39,153 nucleotides of DNA from Blastocatellia bacterium (lineage in GTDB: Bacteria; Acidobacteriota; Blastocatellia; RBC074): the NCBI GenBank assembly GCA_016789725.1, contig JAEUQN010000052.1, forward strand, positions 1 to 39,153, in the 5' to 3' direction. Positions 18,942 to 27,107 of the stretch are shown piece after piece; position 1 is the stretch's first letter; every line of letters begins with the position of its first letter. A program made the translations under genes and the position numbers. The notes beneath the pieces are model-generated. The model saw only the letters and a list, made by a program, of their open reading frames with translations. It was not told the origin of the DNA and did not search any database.

Positions 18942-19002
18942 GTACGCCCGCGCCCGCGCGGGCAATGTTGGCGAGCGGATTGCCCGCGAGGGCGCGGGGT
19001 AC
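18942..19002. repeat. long GC-rich near-perfect hairpin
   Basis: A 25-nt arm (18942-18966) and a 24-nt arm (18979-19002) are complementary except for one mismatch and one bulge, around a 12-nt loop. It lies 22 bp after the stop of the first YfhO gene. It has no T-run after it, so it is not a standard intrinsic terminator. It may be a REP-like palindrome, stabilise the upstream mRNA 3' end, or block transcription into the second copy. Confidence 0.7.
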
Positions 19003-19064
19003 ACCCGCGCCCGAACCTGGAGCCGCCAATCCTTCAATCCCCTTGTCTTGCAACCTTCGCCACC

Positions 19065-19093
19065 TTGCCTGCCGCCCCTGCCTGGTTTATGCT
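19065..19093 (+). promoter_or_regulatory. promoter-like element before YfhO copy 2
   Basis: TTGCCT (19065-19070), 17 bp, TATGCT (19088-19093), ending 65 nt before the start codon at 19158. The element and its flanks closely match those before the GT2 gene. Confidence 0.5.
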
Positions 19094-19157
19094 TTCGGCC
19101 TTTAAATCGCACCGAAGTTCAGCTTGTCATTATGGGTCAGTTTGTTGACGAACCTGC

Positions 19158-22037
19158 ATGGCCGAAATCTCTCGCAACCGCATCGCAATCGCAGCCACGA
19201 TTTTCCTGTTGCCATTGCTGTATTTTCTGCCAGCCAGCGTGATTCTGTCGCCGGGGGACGGCTGGACGCAAAACCTCGGCGTGCGATATTTGATTGGCGA
19301 ATCCATCCGCCAAGGAATCATCCCGCTTTGGAATCCGTATATTTTCGCTGGCATGCCGTTACTGGCGACAGTCTATCCGGGCGCGCTGTATCCACCCAAT
19401 TGGTTGTTTGCGCTGTTGCCACCCGTTTGGGCCATCAATCTGGTGGTCATCACTACGTTTCAGCTTTGTTTGCTCGGCACATATCTTTTCGCCCGCAGCA
19501 TTAAGCTGTCCCACCTCGGCGCATTGGTCGCCGCCATCACTTTTTCGTTTGGCGGTTTTATGATCGCGCACATCGGCCATACTTCGCGTATTGCCGCCGC
19601 GTTGTGGTTGCCGTTCGTCCTGCTCGCCATTGAAAAACTGCATCAACAAAACCAATGGCGATGGGTCTGTTTAGGAGCGATTTTTATCTTCCTGCAATTC
19701 GTCGCGGGCGAGCCGCAAATGCTGTTTTTCACGGCGCTGGTCAGCGGTTTTTATGTGCTGTTTTCGCTCGTCTTCAGAGCACAAAAGGTGGCGCGCTGGA
19801 AATTCGTTTTGAATGGCGCGGTGATGGCATTGTGCGGAGTTTTGTTTTCATTTGTGCTGTTGTTGCCTGCGCGTGAGTTGCAAGCCCAGGGCGCGCGCGC
19901 GAACCTGGCGTATGAACATTTCAGCGCGTTTTCATTGCCGCCCCAACAAACCCTGGCGTTTCTCCTGCCTTACTTTTTCGGTGGCGCAGCACAACCGCCG
20001 TATTTGCAATCCCCGGCGGGCAGTTCGTTTTGGGGAGAATGGACAATTAACGTTTCGGCGGGCTATGTGGGTCTGATCGGGTTGATGCTTTGCGTGATCG
20101 CCATCATCAATGCGCGCAAGTCATCGTTGACCTGGCTCTGGCTCTTCATCGCGGTCGTATCGCTGACGCTGGCGTTTGGCGGATATTTGCCTTTTGGCAT
20201 CAATCAATACCTCCATCAAATTCCCGGCTATAACGTGTTTCGCGGCTCGTATCGGCATCTGCTGGAATACACGTTTGCGCTGGCGATGCTGGCGGGAACA
20301 GGGATCACGCATCTCTCTGAATTCCGCGAGCAAAAAAGATGGCGCGAGGTCACGCTCGGAATCTTCGTGGTCGGTGTTGCATTACTTTTTGCACTGGCGA
20401 TGTATTGCCTCTTCGCTGACCGCCTGGTTACGCGAATTCCCCGCCTTCAAGAATTTGGAAGCCTGCGCAATGCAGAAGCGTGGATTCCGATTCTGCTTTT
20501 CTGTTTGGGAGCCGCCGCGTTGTTCGTCTATGCCAAGTGGCAGAAGCCAATGACAGCCGTGATGGTCGCGGTGGTAGTGATGCTTGATCTGGCCTCGTTT
20601 GGCTGGTTTTACGAATGGCGAAATCCTGATCTCAAGGAAATGTCGCGGCGCGTCCCCGACGCACCAACCGTCAAATTCATCAAAGCCAAAGAACCCGATT
20701 TGCATTCCTTTCGCATTGTTGGTCACGGCACGGCTCCCTTCAAAGAAAATTACGAACTGCTCAATTTCCCAAACAATTCCATCATGCGCGGGTTGCAAAG
20801 CGTGAATGGCTACGACGTGTTGCGCTTAAGTCGCGTAGCCGCGATGGCCGGGGATTTGGACGAAGAAGGCAAGGTAATTGATACGACGGCGTTTTCAGCG
20901 GAGCATCAGGGATTCAATTTGCTCAACGTCAAATACCTGCTGCGCGAACGGCCTCATCAAACAGAATTCGCCGAAACGATTGCGTTGCAGGGAATCAAAT
21001 TCAGCTCACTTCCGCTCAATCTCAAAAACTCGCCCGGCAGCCATTTCGAGCTGAACGTAGCGAAATCACAGGCCACTGAAATTGCGGTCATTTCTTCAAT
21101 GGCAAACTCCATCCCGCTGAAAGATGGAACGCCAATTCTCAAGCTTAAACTTTATGCTGCCGGAAAAATGATTGAGCGCGAATTGCTCGCCGGGCGTGAC
21201 ACGTCCGAATGGGCTTATGACCGCGATGATGTCAAAGCCAGTATTCAACACGCGCGCGCGCCCGTGATTGAAAGCTGGGATGTTTCCGGCTTTCAGGGGC
21301 ATCGGTATTTAGCGCGGCTGGGCTTTGATCGTACCGAAATTGAGAAGGTCGAAATTGATTACGTTGCGCCATCGGCAGAATGTTTTGTGATGCGCGTTTC
21401 GCTGTTTGATGCAACGACGCAAACATCCTCCCCGATCTATGGCGTAGCCTTGCCAAGCGACCGCTGGCGCAGAATCTATGACGATGGCCCGGTCGAGATT
21501 TACGAAAACCAAAAGGCGTTGCCACGTGCCTGGTTTGTCCGCGAAGTGCTGGTCAAACCTGAAGCCGAAGTGCGAAGTGCCATCAAAACGGGCCAATTTG
21601 CCGATGGTGCGCCATTCAATCCCCGGCAAAGCGCGCTGCTGGAATTGGAAGATTTCGGCGGGCAATCATTTCAACTTCCGCAAATTGGGGACAGCGAAAA
21701 CGCGAGCGTCAAAATCACAAACTATTCGGCCCCTCGTCTGACCTTGGAAACCAATCATAACGCTCCTTCATTTCTGGTCTTGAGCGAGGTTTACTATCCA
21801 GGCTGGCAAGCCAAGGTGGATGGACAAACAGTCCCATTGTGGCGCGTTAATCACAGCCTGCGCGGCGTGGCGCTGCCTGCCGGGCAGCATAAAGTCAAAG
21901 TGATTTACACCGCGTCAAGTTTTTATACGGGCGCGAAGTTCGCTGGAATCGGGCTGAGCGTATTGATTCTTGGCGCAATTGCGAGTAGCTTTTGGGGCTT
22001 CAAAGCGAAGAAAAATTCCATCGCTCCAAGTGAATGA
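19158..22037 (+). CDS. YfhO-family multi-spanning membrane protein (copy 2)
   Basis: A 959-residue paralogue of the preceding gene, equal in length and alignable from the N-terminal LSPGDGWTQNLGVRYLIG to the C-terminal LVLSEVYYPGWQAKVDG and VALPAGQHKVKVIY. Conserved blocks include IPLWNPYIFAGMPLLA, AHIGHTSRIAAALWLPF, EHFSAFSLPPQQTL and LQSVNGYDVLRLSR. Membrane segments fill the first half and the extracytoplasmic domain the second. It has its own promoter-like element but no GT2 partner directly upstream, so it may draw on the same lipid-linked sugar with a different acceptor. The start has only a weak ribosome site. Confidence 0.85.
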   Translation: MAEISRNRIAIAATIFLLPLLYFLPASVILSPGDGWTQNLGVRYLIGESIRQGIIPLWNPYIFAGMPLLATVYPGALYPPNWLFALLPPVWAINLVVITTFQLCLLGTYLFARSIKLSHLGALVAAITFSFGGFMIAHIGHTSRIAAALWLPFVLLAIEKLHQQNQWRWVCLGAIFIFLQFVAGEPQMLFFTALVSGFYVLFSLVFRAQKVARWKFVLNGAVMALCGVLFSFVLLLPARELQAQGARANLAYEHFSAFSLPPQQTLAFLLPYFFGGAAQPPYLQSPAGSSFWGEWTINVSAGYVGLIGLMLCVIAIINARKSSLTWLWLFIAVVSLTLAFGGYLPFGINQYLHQIPGYNVFRGSYRHLLEYTFALAMLAGTGITHLSEFREQKRWREVTLGIFVVGVALLFALAMYCLFADRLVTRIPRLQEFGSLRNAEAWIPILLFCLGAAALFVYAKWQKPMTAVMVAVVVMLDLASFGWFYEWRNPDLKEMSRRVPDAPTVKFIKAKEPDLHSFRIVGHGTAPFKENYELLNFPNNSIMRGLQSVNGYDVLRLSRVAAMAGDLDEEGKVIDTTAFSAEHQGFNLLNVKYLLRERPHQTEFAETIALQGIKFSSLPLNLKNSPGSHFELNVAKSQATEIAVISSMANSIPLKDGTPILKLKLYAAGKMIERELLAGRDTSEWAYDRDDVKASIQHARAPVIESWDVSGFQGHRYLARLGFDRTEIEKVEIDYVAPSAECFVMRVSLFDATTQTSSPIYGVALPSDRWRRIYDDGPVEIYENQKALPRAWFVREVLVKPEAEVRSAIKTGQFADGAPFNPRQSALLELEDFGGQSFQLPQIGDSENASVKITNYSAPRLTLETNHNAPSFLVLSEVYYPGWQAKVDGQTVPLWRVNHSLRGVALPAGQHKVKVIYTASSFYTGAKFAGIGLSVLILGAIASSFWGFKAKKNSIAPSE

Positions 22038-22081
22038 CAAGCTTTATTGACTGTATTTTGAGAGGAGATTCCACATTGATT

Positions 22082-22609
22082 ATGCGAACCAAATTTACTT
22101 TTCTGGCTTTATTATTTGCGCTGAGCCTGATGACCGCTTGTTCGGGAGAACAAGGAACAGGAGGAACCAGCGCGGTGAATCCCACGACTGCCGCAACCCC
22201 GGCAGCTCCCGCCAACATTAACTACGCAGCAGGCATCTTTGATCTGGAAAAAGGGCCGGAAGGCTCGTGGCGCTGGGTCGGTGAACAAGGCACGATCAAG
22301 CTCAAAAATAATAAGACGGATATGCAGTTGAAAGTTGCGGGCAGCGCGCCCATTGATCTGATCAATCAACCAAGCCAGGTGACCATCAAGCTCAATGGCG
22401 AGCAACTTGACCAAGTGACGCTGACAAAAGAAAAGAACACGCTCGCAAAAGAGTTCACCATCCCGGCCAGCAAACAAGCCAATGGTGACTTTTCTGAGCT
22501 GACCATCAGTTCAAGCAAATCCTTCATTCCGAAACAGGTCTACAAAAATTCCAGCGATGATCGCAAGCTGAGTTTTTCCCTGACCAAACTGGAATGGGAA
22601 CCGAAATAA
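22082..22609 (+). CDS. hypothetical lipoprotein
   Basis: A 175-residue protein with a lipoprotein signal: MRTKFTFLALLFALSLMTAC, with Cys20 as the lipidation site, followed by a Gly/Thr/Ala/Pro-rich tether. The remaining part looks like a beta-rich domain (SWRWVGEQGTIKLKNN, VTIKLNGEQLDQVTLTK). AGGAG lies 8 nt before a TTG at 22076 that is in frame two codons upstream of the ATG, so the real start may be that TTG. It begins 44 bp after the second YfhO gene on the same strand and may be co-transcribed. I do not recognise a family; an envelope accessory role is inferred from context. Confidence 0.75.
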   Translation: MRTKFTFLALLFALSLMTACSGEQGTGGTSAVNPTTAATPAAPANINYAAGIFDLEKGPEGSWRWVGEQGTIKLKNNKTDMQLKVAGSAPIDLINQPSQVTIKLNGEQLDQVTLTKEKNTLAKEFTIPASKQANGDFSELTISSSKSFIPKQVYKNSSDDRKLSFSLTKLEWEPK

Positions 22610-22676
22610 TAATCCACTGAAATCAAAGGCGGAGGATGGTGGCGCACGCACTGAGATTGGTCGCCCTTCTTCGCCT

Positions 22677-23597
22677 TCATAAATTCAACTCGCCGTTCAA
22701 AACCGTCACCGCGCTCCCGCCAATCCGCACCACATTCACCTTCCCTGTTTCGCCTTCGACAGTGGCTTCGATGTAGCTTGGTCGCCCCATATCCACGCCT
22801 TGCTCGATGACGAACTGCGACGGCGCAAGACCGTAATGCACTAAAGCTGCCGCACACGGGCCAGCCGCGCTGCCGGTCGCCGGGTCTTCGCCCACGCCGA
22901 TGGATTCGCCAGCAAACATGCGCGCGCTGACGAAGGCGTTAGGCGCATGCGTTTCGCGCGTCACGACGTACACGGCGTGATCGTCCACTTTCCGAATGAT
23001 CTCCGCCAACGCTTGATAATTCACCTTGATGCGACTCAGCGCAGCTTTATCTCGCACGGGAATCATTTGATATGGCACACCCGTTGAAGCCAGCACAATC
23101 GGCAAGCCCCAGCCGCCGATTTCTTCCTCTGACAACCCCAACGCGCGCGCGCACAATTCCACTTCTTCCAGCGGGTCGCCCACGCTCGGCGTGCCTTGCG
23201 TCATGGTGACTTTGACGGGCTGACCATCGGCGAAATCAATCTCGACGGGCAAAATGCCAAGCTTGATTTCCTGCTGAATCGTGACGCCCCCTGTGCCAGA
23301 GGCGGGTGGCGTGACGACGGCCAAACGCGCGAGCATATTCCACGTGCCGACGACCGGATGCCCCGCCATCGGCAATTCCATTCCGGGCGTAAAGATGCGC
23401 AAACGTTTGAGAGCTTTTGGATCACTCGGCGGCAATACAAACACGGTTTCCGAAAGGTTCATTTCGCGCGCGATCTTTTGCATCATCGCATCATCCAGCG
23501 ATTGATTGGCAACCTCATCGTGGAAGACCGCGAGCGGATTGCCCGCAAAGATTTGATTTGTGAAGACGTCGCATTGAATAAATTTATAAGTGGTCAT
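22677..23597 (-). CDS. PhzF-family isomerase/epimerase-like protein
   Basis: A 306-residue protein from ATG 23597. It shows the family opening TYKFIQCDVFTNQIFAGNPLAVF, the catalytic-glutamate context MNLSETVFVLPP, TPGMELPMAGHPVVGT in the first half and the mirrored GEDPATGSAAGPCAAALV in the second. PhzF proteins are diaminopimelate-epimerase-like folds that isomerise small metabolites. True phenazine synthesis genes are absent here, so this is one of the many PhzF homologues of unknown substrate. The repeat at 23611-23782 sits 13 nt before the start codon, and no Shine-Dalgarno sequence is seen between them. Confidence 0.88.
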   Translation of the reverse strand: MTTYKFIQCDVFTNQIFAGNPLAVFHDEVANQSLDDAMMQKIAREMNLSETVFVLPPSDPKALKRLRIFTPGMELPMAGHPVVGTWNMLARLAVVTPPASGTGGVTIQQEIKLGILPVEIDFADGQPVKVTMTQGTPSVGDPLEEVELCARALGLSEEEIGGWGLPIVLASTGVPYQMIPVRDKAALSRIKVNYQALAEIIRKVDDHAVYVVTRETHAPNAFVSARMFAGESIGVGEDPATGSAAGPCAAALVHYGLAPSQFVIEQGVDMGRPSYIEATVEGETGKVNVVRIGGSAVTVLNGELNL

Positions 23598-23610
23598 AAG
23601 AAAAGTGGAA

Positions 23611-23782
23611 ACCACGGGGAGCACGGGGACACAGGGAAAAGCAAGACAGGATGAACAAGATTGAGAACAGGATTTACAAGACTGGAATCATTGTTTTGAT
23701 TGATGAAAGTTGCTTGTCAAGCTTGTAAAAAATTTTGTCAATCCTGTCTAAAAATTCCCCGTGTCCCCGTGCTCCCCGTGGT
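23611..23782. repeat. 172-bp repeat with inverted ends, copy 1
   Basis: The ends are inverted versions of each other (ACCACGGGGAGCACGGGG... and ...CCCCGTGCTCCCCGTGGT), and inner parts also pair (GACAGGAT and ATCCTGTC). The interior block TTGCTTGTCAAGCTTGTAAA onward is identical to copy 2. It fills the gap between the kdgK-type stop codon and the PhzF gene. No protein is encoded. It could form a very long hairpin in RNA or DNA. Confidence 0.85.
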
Positions 23783-23790
23783 TCATAAGT

Positions 23791-24882
23791 TTATCGGTCA
23801 ACGCGCGCGCCGCCGCCTTTCATCAGCTTTTCGACCTCGCTGAGCGTCGCCATCGTCGTGTCACCCGGCGTGGTCATCGCCAAGGCACCGTGTGCCGCGC
23901 CGTAATCAACGGCTCGCTGTGCGCCTTGCCCGGTCAGGAAGCCATAGATCAAGCCCGACGCAAACGAATCGCCGCCGCCGACGCGATCATAGATTTCTAA
24001 GTTCTCGCGCAATGTTGCTTCGTACAATTGACCGTCGTACCAACAGACCGCGCCCCAATCGTTCAGCGTTGCGGTTTTCGCATTGCGCAGTGTGGTGGCA
24101 ACGACTTTGAAGTTCGGATACTCGGCCACCGCTTTTGCAATCATCTTGCCGAAGTTCGTCGGATCAAGCGCGGACAAATGTTCATCTACGCCTTCGACAG
24201 CAAAGCCGAGCGCGGCAGTGAAATCTTCTTCATTGCCGAGCATTACATCAATCAACGACGCGAGGCCGCGATTTACTTCGATGGCTTTTTCTGAACTGCC
24301 AATGCTCTTCCATAATGAAGGGCGATAGTTCAAATCGTAGGAGATGATCGTGCCGTGTTTTTTCGCAGCTTCCATTGCTTCCTGCGCAACCAGCGGCGTG
24401 GTTTCCGACAACGCCGCAAAGATGCCGCCGCAATGAAACCAGCGCGCGCCTTCTTCGCCAAAAATCTTTTCCCAATCAATGTCGCCGGGTTTTAATTGCG
24501 ACACGGCAGTGTGGCCGCGATCACTGCACCCAACCGCGCCGCGCACGCCGAAGCCTTTTTCGGTGAAGTTCAAGCCGTTGCGTGACTCTCGCCCGACACC
24601 ATCGTATTTGACCCAGCGCAGATGTGATTGATCTACGCCGCCTTGATAAATCAGGTCTTGCACCAATCGCCCGACGGGATTGTCCGCGAGTGCGGTCACG
24701 ACTGCCGTGTTCATTCCGAAGCAGCGTTTCAAGCCCCGCGCGACGTTGTATTCGCCGCCGCCTTCCCACGCCTGAAACGTGCGCGTCGTGTGAATGCGAC
24801 CGTCGCCGGGATCAAGTCGCAGCATCACTTCGCCGAGGGAAACCAGGTCCCATTTGCATTGTTCTTTGGGTTTGATGTTCAT
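23791..24882 (-). CDS. kdgK: PfkB-family sugar kinase, 2-keto-3-deoxygluconate kinase type
   Basis: A 363-residue ribokinase-fold enzyme from ATG 24882. The longer open frame runs into the repeat and is not protein-like. Visible features are the N-terminal GEVMLRLDPGDGRI, the substrate-lid GGGEYNVARGLKRCFG, ISYDLNYRPSLW, and the anion-hole/catalytic motif DRVGGGDSFASGLIYG, where the usual GAGD reads GGGD. It should phosphorylate 2-keto-3-deoxygluconate at C6, giving KDPG. Placement directly downstream of the KDPG aldolase gene supports this over other PfkB sugars. The repeat ends 12 nt before the start and no ribosome site is obvious. Confidence 0.82.
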   Translation of the reverse strand: MNIKPKEQCKWDLVSLGEVMLRLDPGDGRIHTTRTFQAWEGGGEYNVARGLKRCFGMNTAVVTALADNPVGRLVQDLIYQGGVDQSHLRWVKYDGVGRESRNGLNFTEKGFGVRGAVGCSDRGHTAVSQLKPGDIDWEKIFGEEGARWFHCGGIFAALSETTPLVAQEAMEAAKKHGTIISYDLNYRPSLWKSIGSSEKAIEVNRGLASLIDVMLGNEEDFTAALGFAVEGVDEHLSALDPTNFGKMIAKAVAEYPNFKVVATTLRNAKTATLNDWGAVCWYDGQLYEATLRENLEIYDRVGGGDSFASGLIYGFLTGQGAQRAVDYGAAHGALAMTTPGDTTMATLSEVEKLMKGGGARVDR

Positions 24883-24894
24883 AGTTTTTTTTGA

Positions 24895-25067
24895 ACCACG
24901 GGGAACACGGGGCGCACGGAGAAAAGACAGACAGGATTGACAATATCTGCACAAGATTTACAAGAAAGAAACCGCTGGTTTAATTGCTATACATTGCTTG
25001 TCAAGCTTGTAAAAAATTTTGTCAATCCTGTCTTAAAAATCCCCGTGCGTCCCGTGTTCCCCGTGGT
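24895..25067. repeat. 173-bp repeat with inverted ends, copy 2
   Basis: Second copy of the element at 23611-23782, with the same inverted ends and the same interior, about 1.3 kb away and in the same orientation. It begins 12 nt upstream of the kinase start and ends one base short of the eda stop codon, so it is practically the whole spacer between these two genes. Confidence 0.85.
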
Positions 25068-25068
25068 T

Positions 25069-25704
25069 TTATGCTCTGATCGTTTTCACGAACGCAACCG
25101 CTTCCGCCGCCAATCGTTGCACTTCGGCGAAATTGTTTTCCGTCATCAATTCGGGCTTCACCATCCAGCTTCCGCCACACGCGACGACTTGGGGAATAGC
25201 TAAATAATCGCCAATGTTTTTCGCATCAATGCCGCCCGTCGGAATGAAGCGCACGTCTTTGTACGGCGCACAAATCGCCTTCAGGAATTTGACACCGCCC
25301 GCAGGTTCCGCCGGGAAAAACTTCATCACGTCTATTCCCTGCTCCAAGTTCATTTCGATTTCCGTCGGCGTACAAACACCAGGAAAAATCGTGATGCCTT
25401 TTTGTTGGCAATAGGTAATGGTCGCGGGATTGCTGCCGGGCGAGACAATGAATTCAGCTCCGGCATTGAGCGCTGCGTCCACTTGCGCAGTCGTCAGCAC
25501 AGTGCCTGCGCCAAGCAACAATTCAGGAAAGCGTTGTTTGATTTGGGCAATGGATTCGGCGGCGGCGGCAGTGCGAAACGTAATCTCGGCACAGGGCAAT
25601 CCGCCCGCGAGCAACGCTTCCGCCAGGGGCAAAGCGTATTCAGATTTAGGAATCGCAACGACTGGAATAATGCCGAGCTGTTGCGCACGTTCGATGATGC
25701 TCAA
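25069..25704 (-). CDS. eda: KDPG / 4-hydroxy-2-oxoglutarate aldolase
   Basis: A 211-residue class I aldolase that splits 2-keto-3-deoxy-6-phosphogluconate into pyruvate and glyceraldehyde-3-phosphate. Family hallmarks include IPVVAIPKSEYALPLAEALL, CAEITFRT with the catalytic Glu, LLGAGTVLT, the Schiff-base Lys in MKFFPAEPAGG, and FIPTGGI. The start is TTG at 25704; an in-frame stop lies shortly upstream and no ATG is available near the family start point. GGAGGA stands 8 nt before this TTG and is locked in an 11-bp hairpin (25713-25742). It is followed by kdgK, so the pair encodes consecutive steps of KDG catabolism. Confidence 0.92.
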   Translation of the reverse strand: MSIIERAQQLGIIPVVAIPKSEYALPLAEALLAGGLPCAEITFRTAAAAESIAQIKQRFPELLLGAGTVLTTAQVDAALNAGAEFIVSPGSNPATITYCQQKGITIFPGVCTPTEIEMNLEQGIDVMKFFPAEPAGGVKFLKAICAPYKDVRFIPTGGIDAKNIGDYLAIPQVVACGGSWMVKPELMTENNFAEVQRLAAEAVAFVKTIRA

Positions 25705-25712
25705 AAAAGTAA

Positions 25713-25742
25713 TCCTCCGATTTCAGGCGTAAAATCGGAGGA
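25713..25742 (-). promoter_or_regulatory. hairpin burying the eda Shine-Dalgarno (or terminator overlapping the start)
   Basis: On the transcribed strand TCCTCCGATTT pairs perfectly with AAATCGGAGGA across an 8-nt loop. The 3' arm contains the GGAGGA that should recruit ribosomes to the TTG start of eda. The stem is followed by TTACTTTTTT, so the same sequence also looks like an intrinsic terminator for the upstream gene at 25816. Both readings are possible, and they could combine as an attenuator. Confidence 0.7.
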
Positions 25743-25815
25743 AGAATAATGGAGCGGGCGACTTGTAGCAAGCGCCATTATCGGCTCAATTTCAGAGCAT
25801 TCGGCATTGGCCTTA

Positions 25816-26562
25816 TTACACGGGCGGGGCAATCAAAATGGTCGAGTTGAAATCAGAATAGATGGCTCGGATAAATCGTTCCGGGTTCGACAAAGAAGAT
25901 TCCATTTTGTAGATCAACCCATCGTTTTTTCTAATCCAGGTGTAATTGCTATTGCCATCTTCTTCGATCACTTTGAACTTCAACATTGGCACTTGTTGGA
26001 TCACTTCTTCGCCAACCAGTTGTACTTGAGCGGTGCGCTCGGATGAGTAGTTCGCAAAAAATTTGAACGTCAGGTCTGATGATTTGAGCTGTTCCTCTTT
26101 GGTCGTCTTTTTCCAACCTTTTCCGCTTTCGTTCACATATGCCGTTTCGCCAATCACGACCAGTTCTTCTTGTTCGGTAACGATTCTTCCGCGATCCGCA
26201 GCCGCAAATTCATAGAGCATCTTTCGCACTCCGGCGGAAGATTGATTGAGATATTCCAGGCGACCGGATTTCACGCCCGTCATCCTTTTCCAAGCTGCTT
26301 CCACAATCACTTTGGCCTGAGCGTCAGACATCAAACGCGGGCCTGAGGCATTTTTCCGGCTGGCTTCCGCTGCGGCGTCGGAGGTGCCAGTCGGCGAGGG
26401 AATTTCGCGCGATGACGAAACGGGCGAAGCGGAACGATTCTCCAAATCATCCATCGTTAATTGGGGAGGCCGTTTCGGAGGAGAAGGCACCTGGGCCTGT
26501 AAACAAAGGCTCAGCCCAAAGAGCAGAGTCAAAACGCCCGCCAACGCGCAACGAATTCGCAT
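25816..26562 (-). CDS. secreted protein of unknown function
   Basis: A 248-residue protein with a signal peptide (MRIRCALAGVLTLLFGLSLC, likely cut after LQA), then a Pro/Ser-rich low-complexity stretch to about residue 75. A folded domain with alternating beta strands follows (GRLEYLNQ, KMLYEFAAADRGRIVTEQEELVVIG, DLTFKFF, MLKFKVIEEDGNSNYTWIRKNDGLIYKMESS). The pattern recalls LolA/LppX-like half-barrels that measure or carry lipids, but I cannot assign a family. It ends 111 bp before eda on the same strand, with the hairpin at 25713-25742 between them. Confidence 0.7.
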   Translation of the reverse strand: MRIRCALAGVLTLLFGLSLCLQAQVPSPPKRPPQLTMDDLENRSASPVSSSREIPSPTGTSDAAAEASRKNASGPRLMSDAQAKVIVEAAWKRMTGVKSGRLEYLNQSSAGVRKMLYEFAAADRGRIVTEQEELVVIGETAYVNESGKGWKKTTKEEQLKSSDLTFKFFANYSSERTAQVQLVGEEVIQQVPMLKFKVIEEDGNSNYTWIRKNDGLIYKMESSLSNPERFIRAIYSDFNSTILIAPPV

Positions 26563-26585
26563 AAGGTTTTTCTTTTCGTGATGGT

Positions 26586-26930
26586 TTATTCAAACCGGAT
26601 TTCAGGATGTGTTTCGGTAATTTTCATGCCTTCCGTCACTTTGGTACAACAAGTCAGGCATTGCCGTTCACGTCCATCGCCGACGTTGTATTTCACTTCG
26701 CATTGGCGACACGTACCGTTCCAGCAAAAACCGCCATACGAAATCGGCTCAAAAGCGACGTACTGAAAACAGCGCATCAGCGTGTTGTTTTCCGGCACGT
26801 TGAAGGTCTGTCCAAGAACTTCGATCTGCACCAATTTGGCGAAAGGGTCAAACAGGCTCAGGTCTAAATCGGGATGTGGTGATTTGGTGAGGTCAGCGGC
26901 TTCTTGAGCCACAGCAACGGCACATTCCAT
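26586..26930 (-). CDS. 2Fe-2S iron-sulfur cluster protein
   Basis: From ATG 26930 this is a 114-residue protein. The frame also allows a TTG start at 27029, adding 33 residues; neither has a strong ribosome site. The C-terminal domain has the beta-grasp ferredoxin pattern: FNVPENNTLMRCFQY, then GFCWNGTCRQCEV with Cys-x4-Cys-x2-Cys, and a fourth cysteine in RQCLTCCTKV. The spacing is like that of the 2Fe-2S domain of succinate dehydrogenase subunit B rather than plant ferredoxin. It probably carries electrons in the cytosol. No reductase or oxygenase gene is adjacent, so the partner is unknown. Confidence 0.75.
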   Translation of the reverse strand: MECAVAVAQEAADLTKSPHPDLDLSLFDPFAKLVQIEVLGQTFNVPENNTLMRCFQYVAFEPISYGGFCWNGTCRQCEVKYNVGDGRERQCLTCCTKVTEGMKITETHPEIRFE

Positions 26931-27107
26931 AATTCGCTCACTTATGTTTTGATAAAACTTGTGGGTTGTTTTTGATTGGCGAAGTTTGGAATTTGCTTTT
27001 TCGATCTTCGCTCTTTCGGTAGTAGTCAAATTCGTTTCAGGGGGCGGGCAAGACGAAGAGTAATGGAATCGCTACGACACCGCAATCAACATAACGCTGA
27101 CATTTTT

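Noticed and set aside
23611..25067. Repeats considered as insertion sequences
   Set aside because: They encode no protein and no flanking duplication was seen, so they were listed as repeats, not mobile elements.
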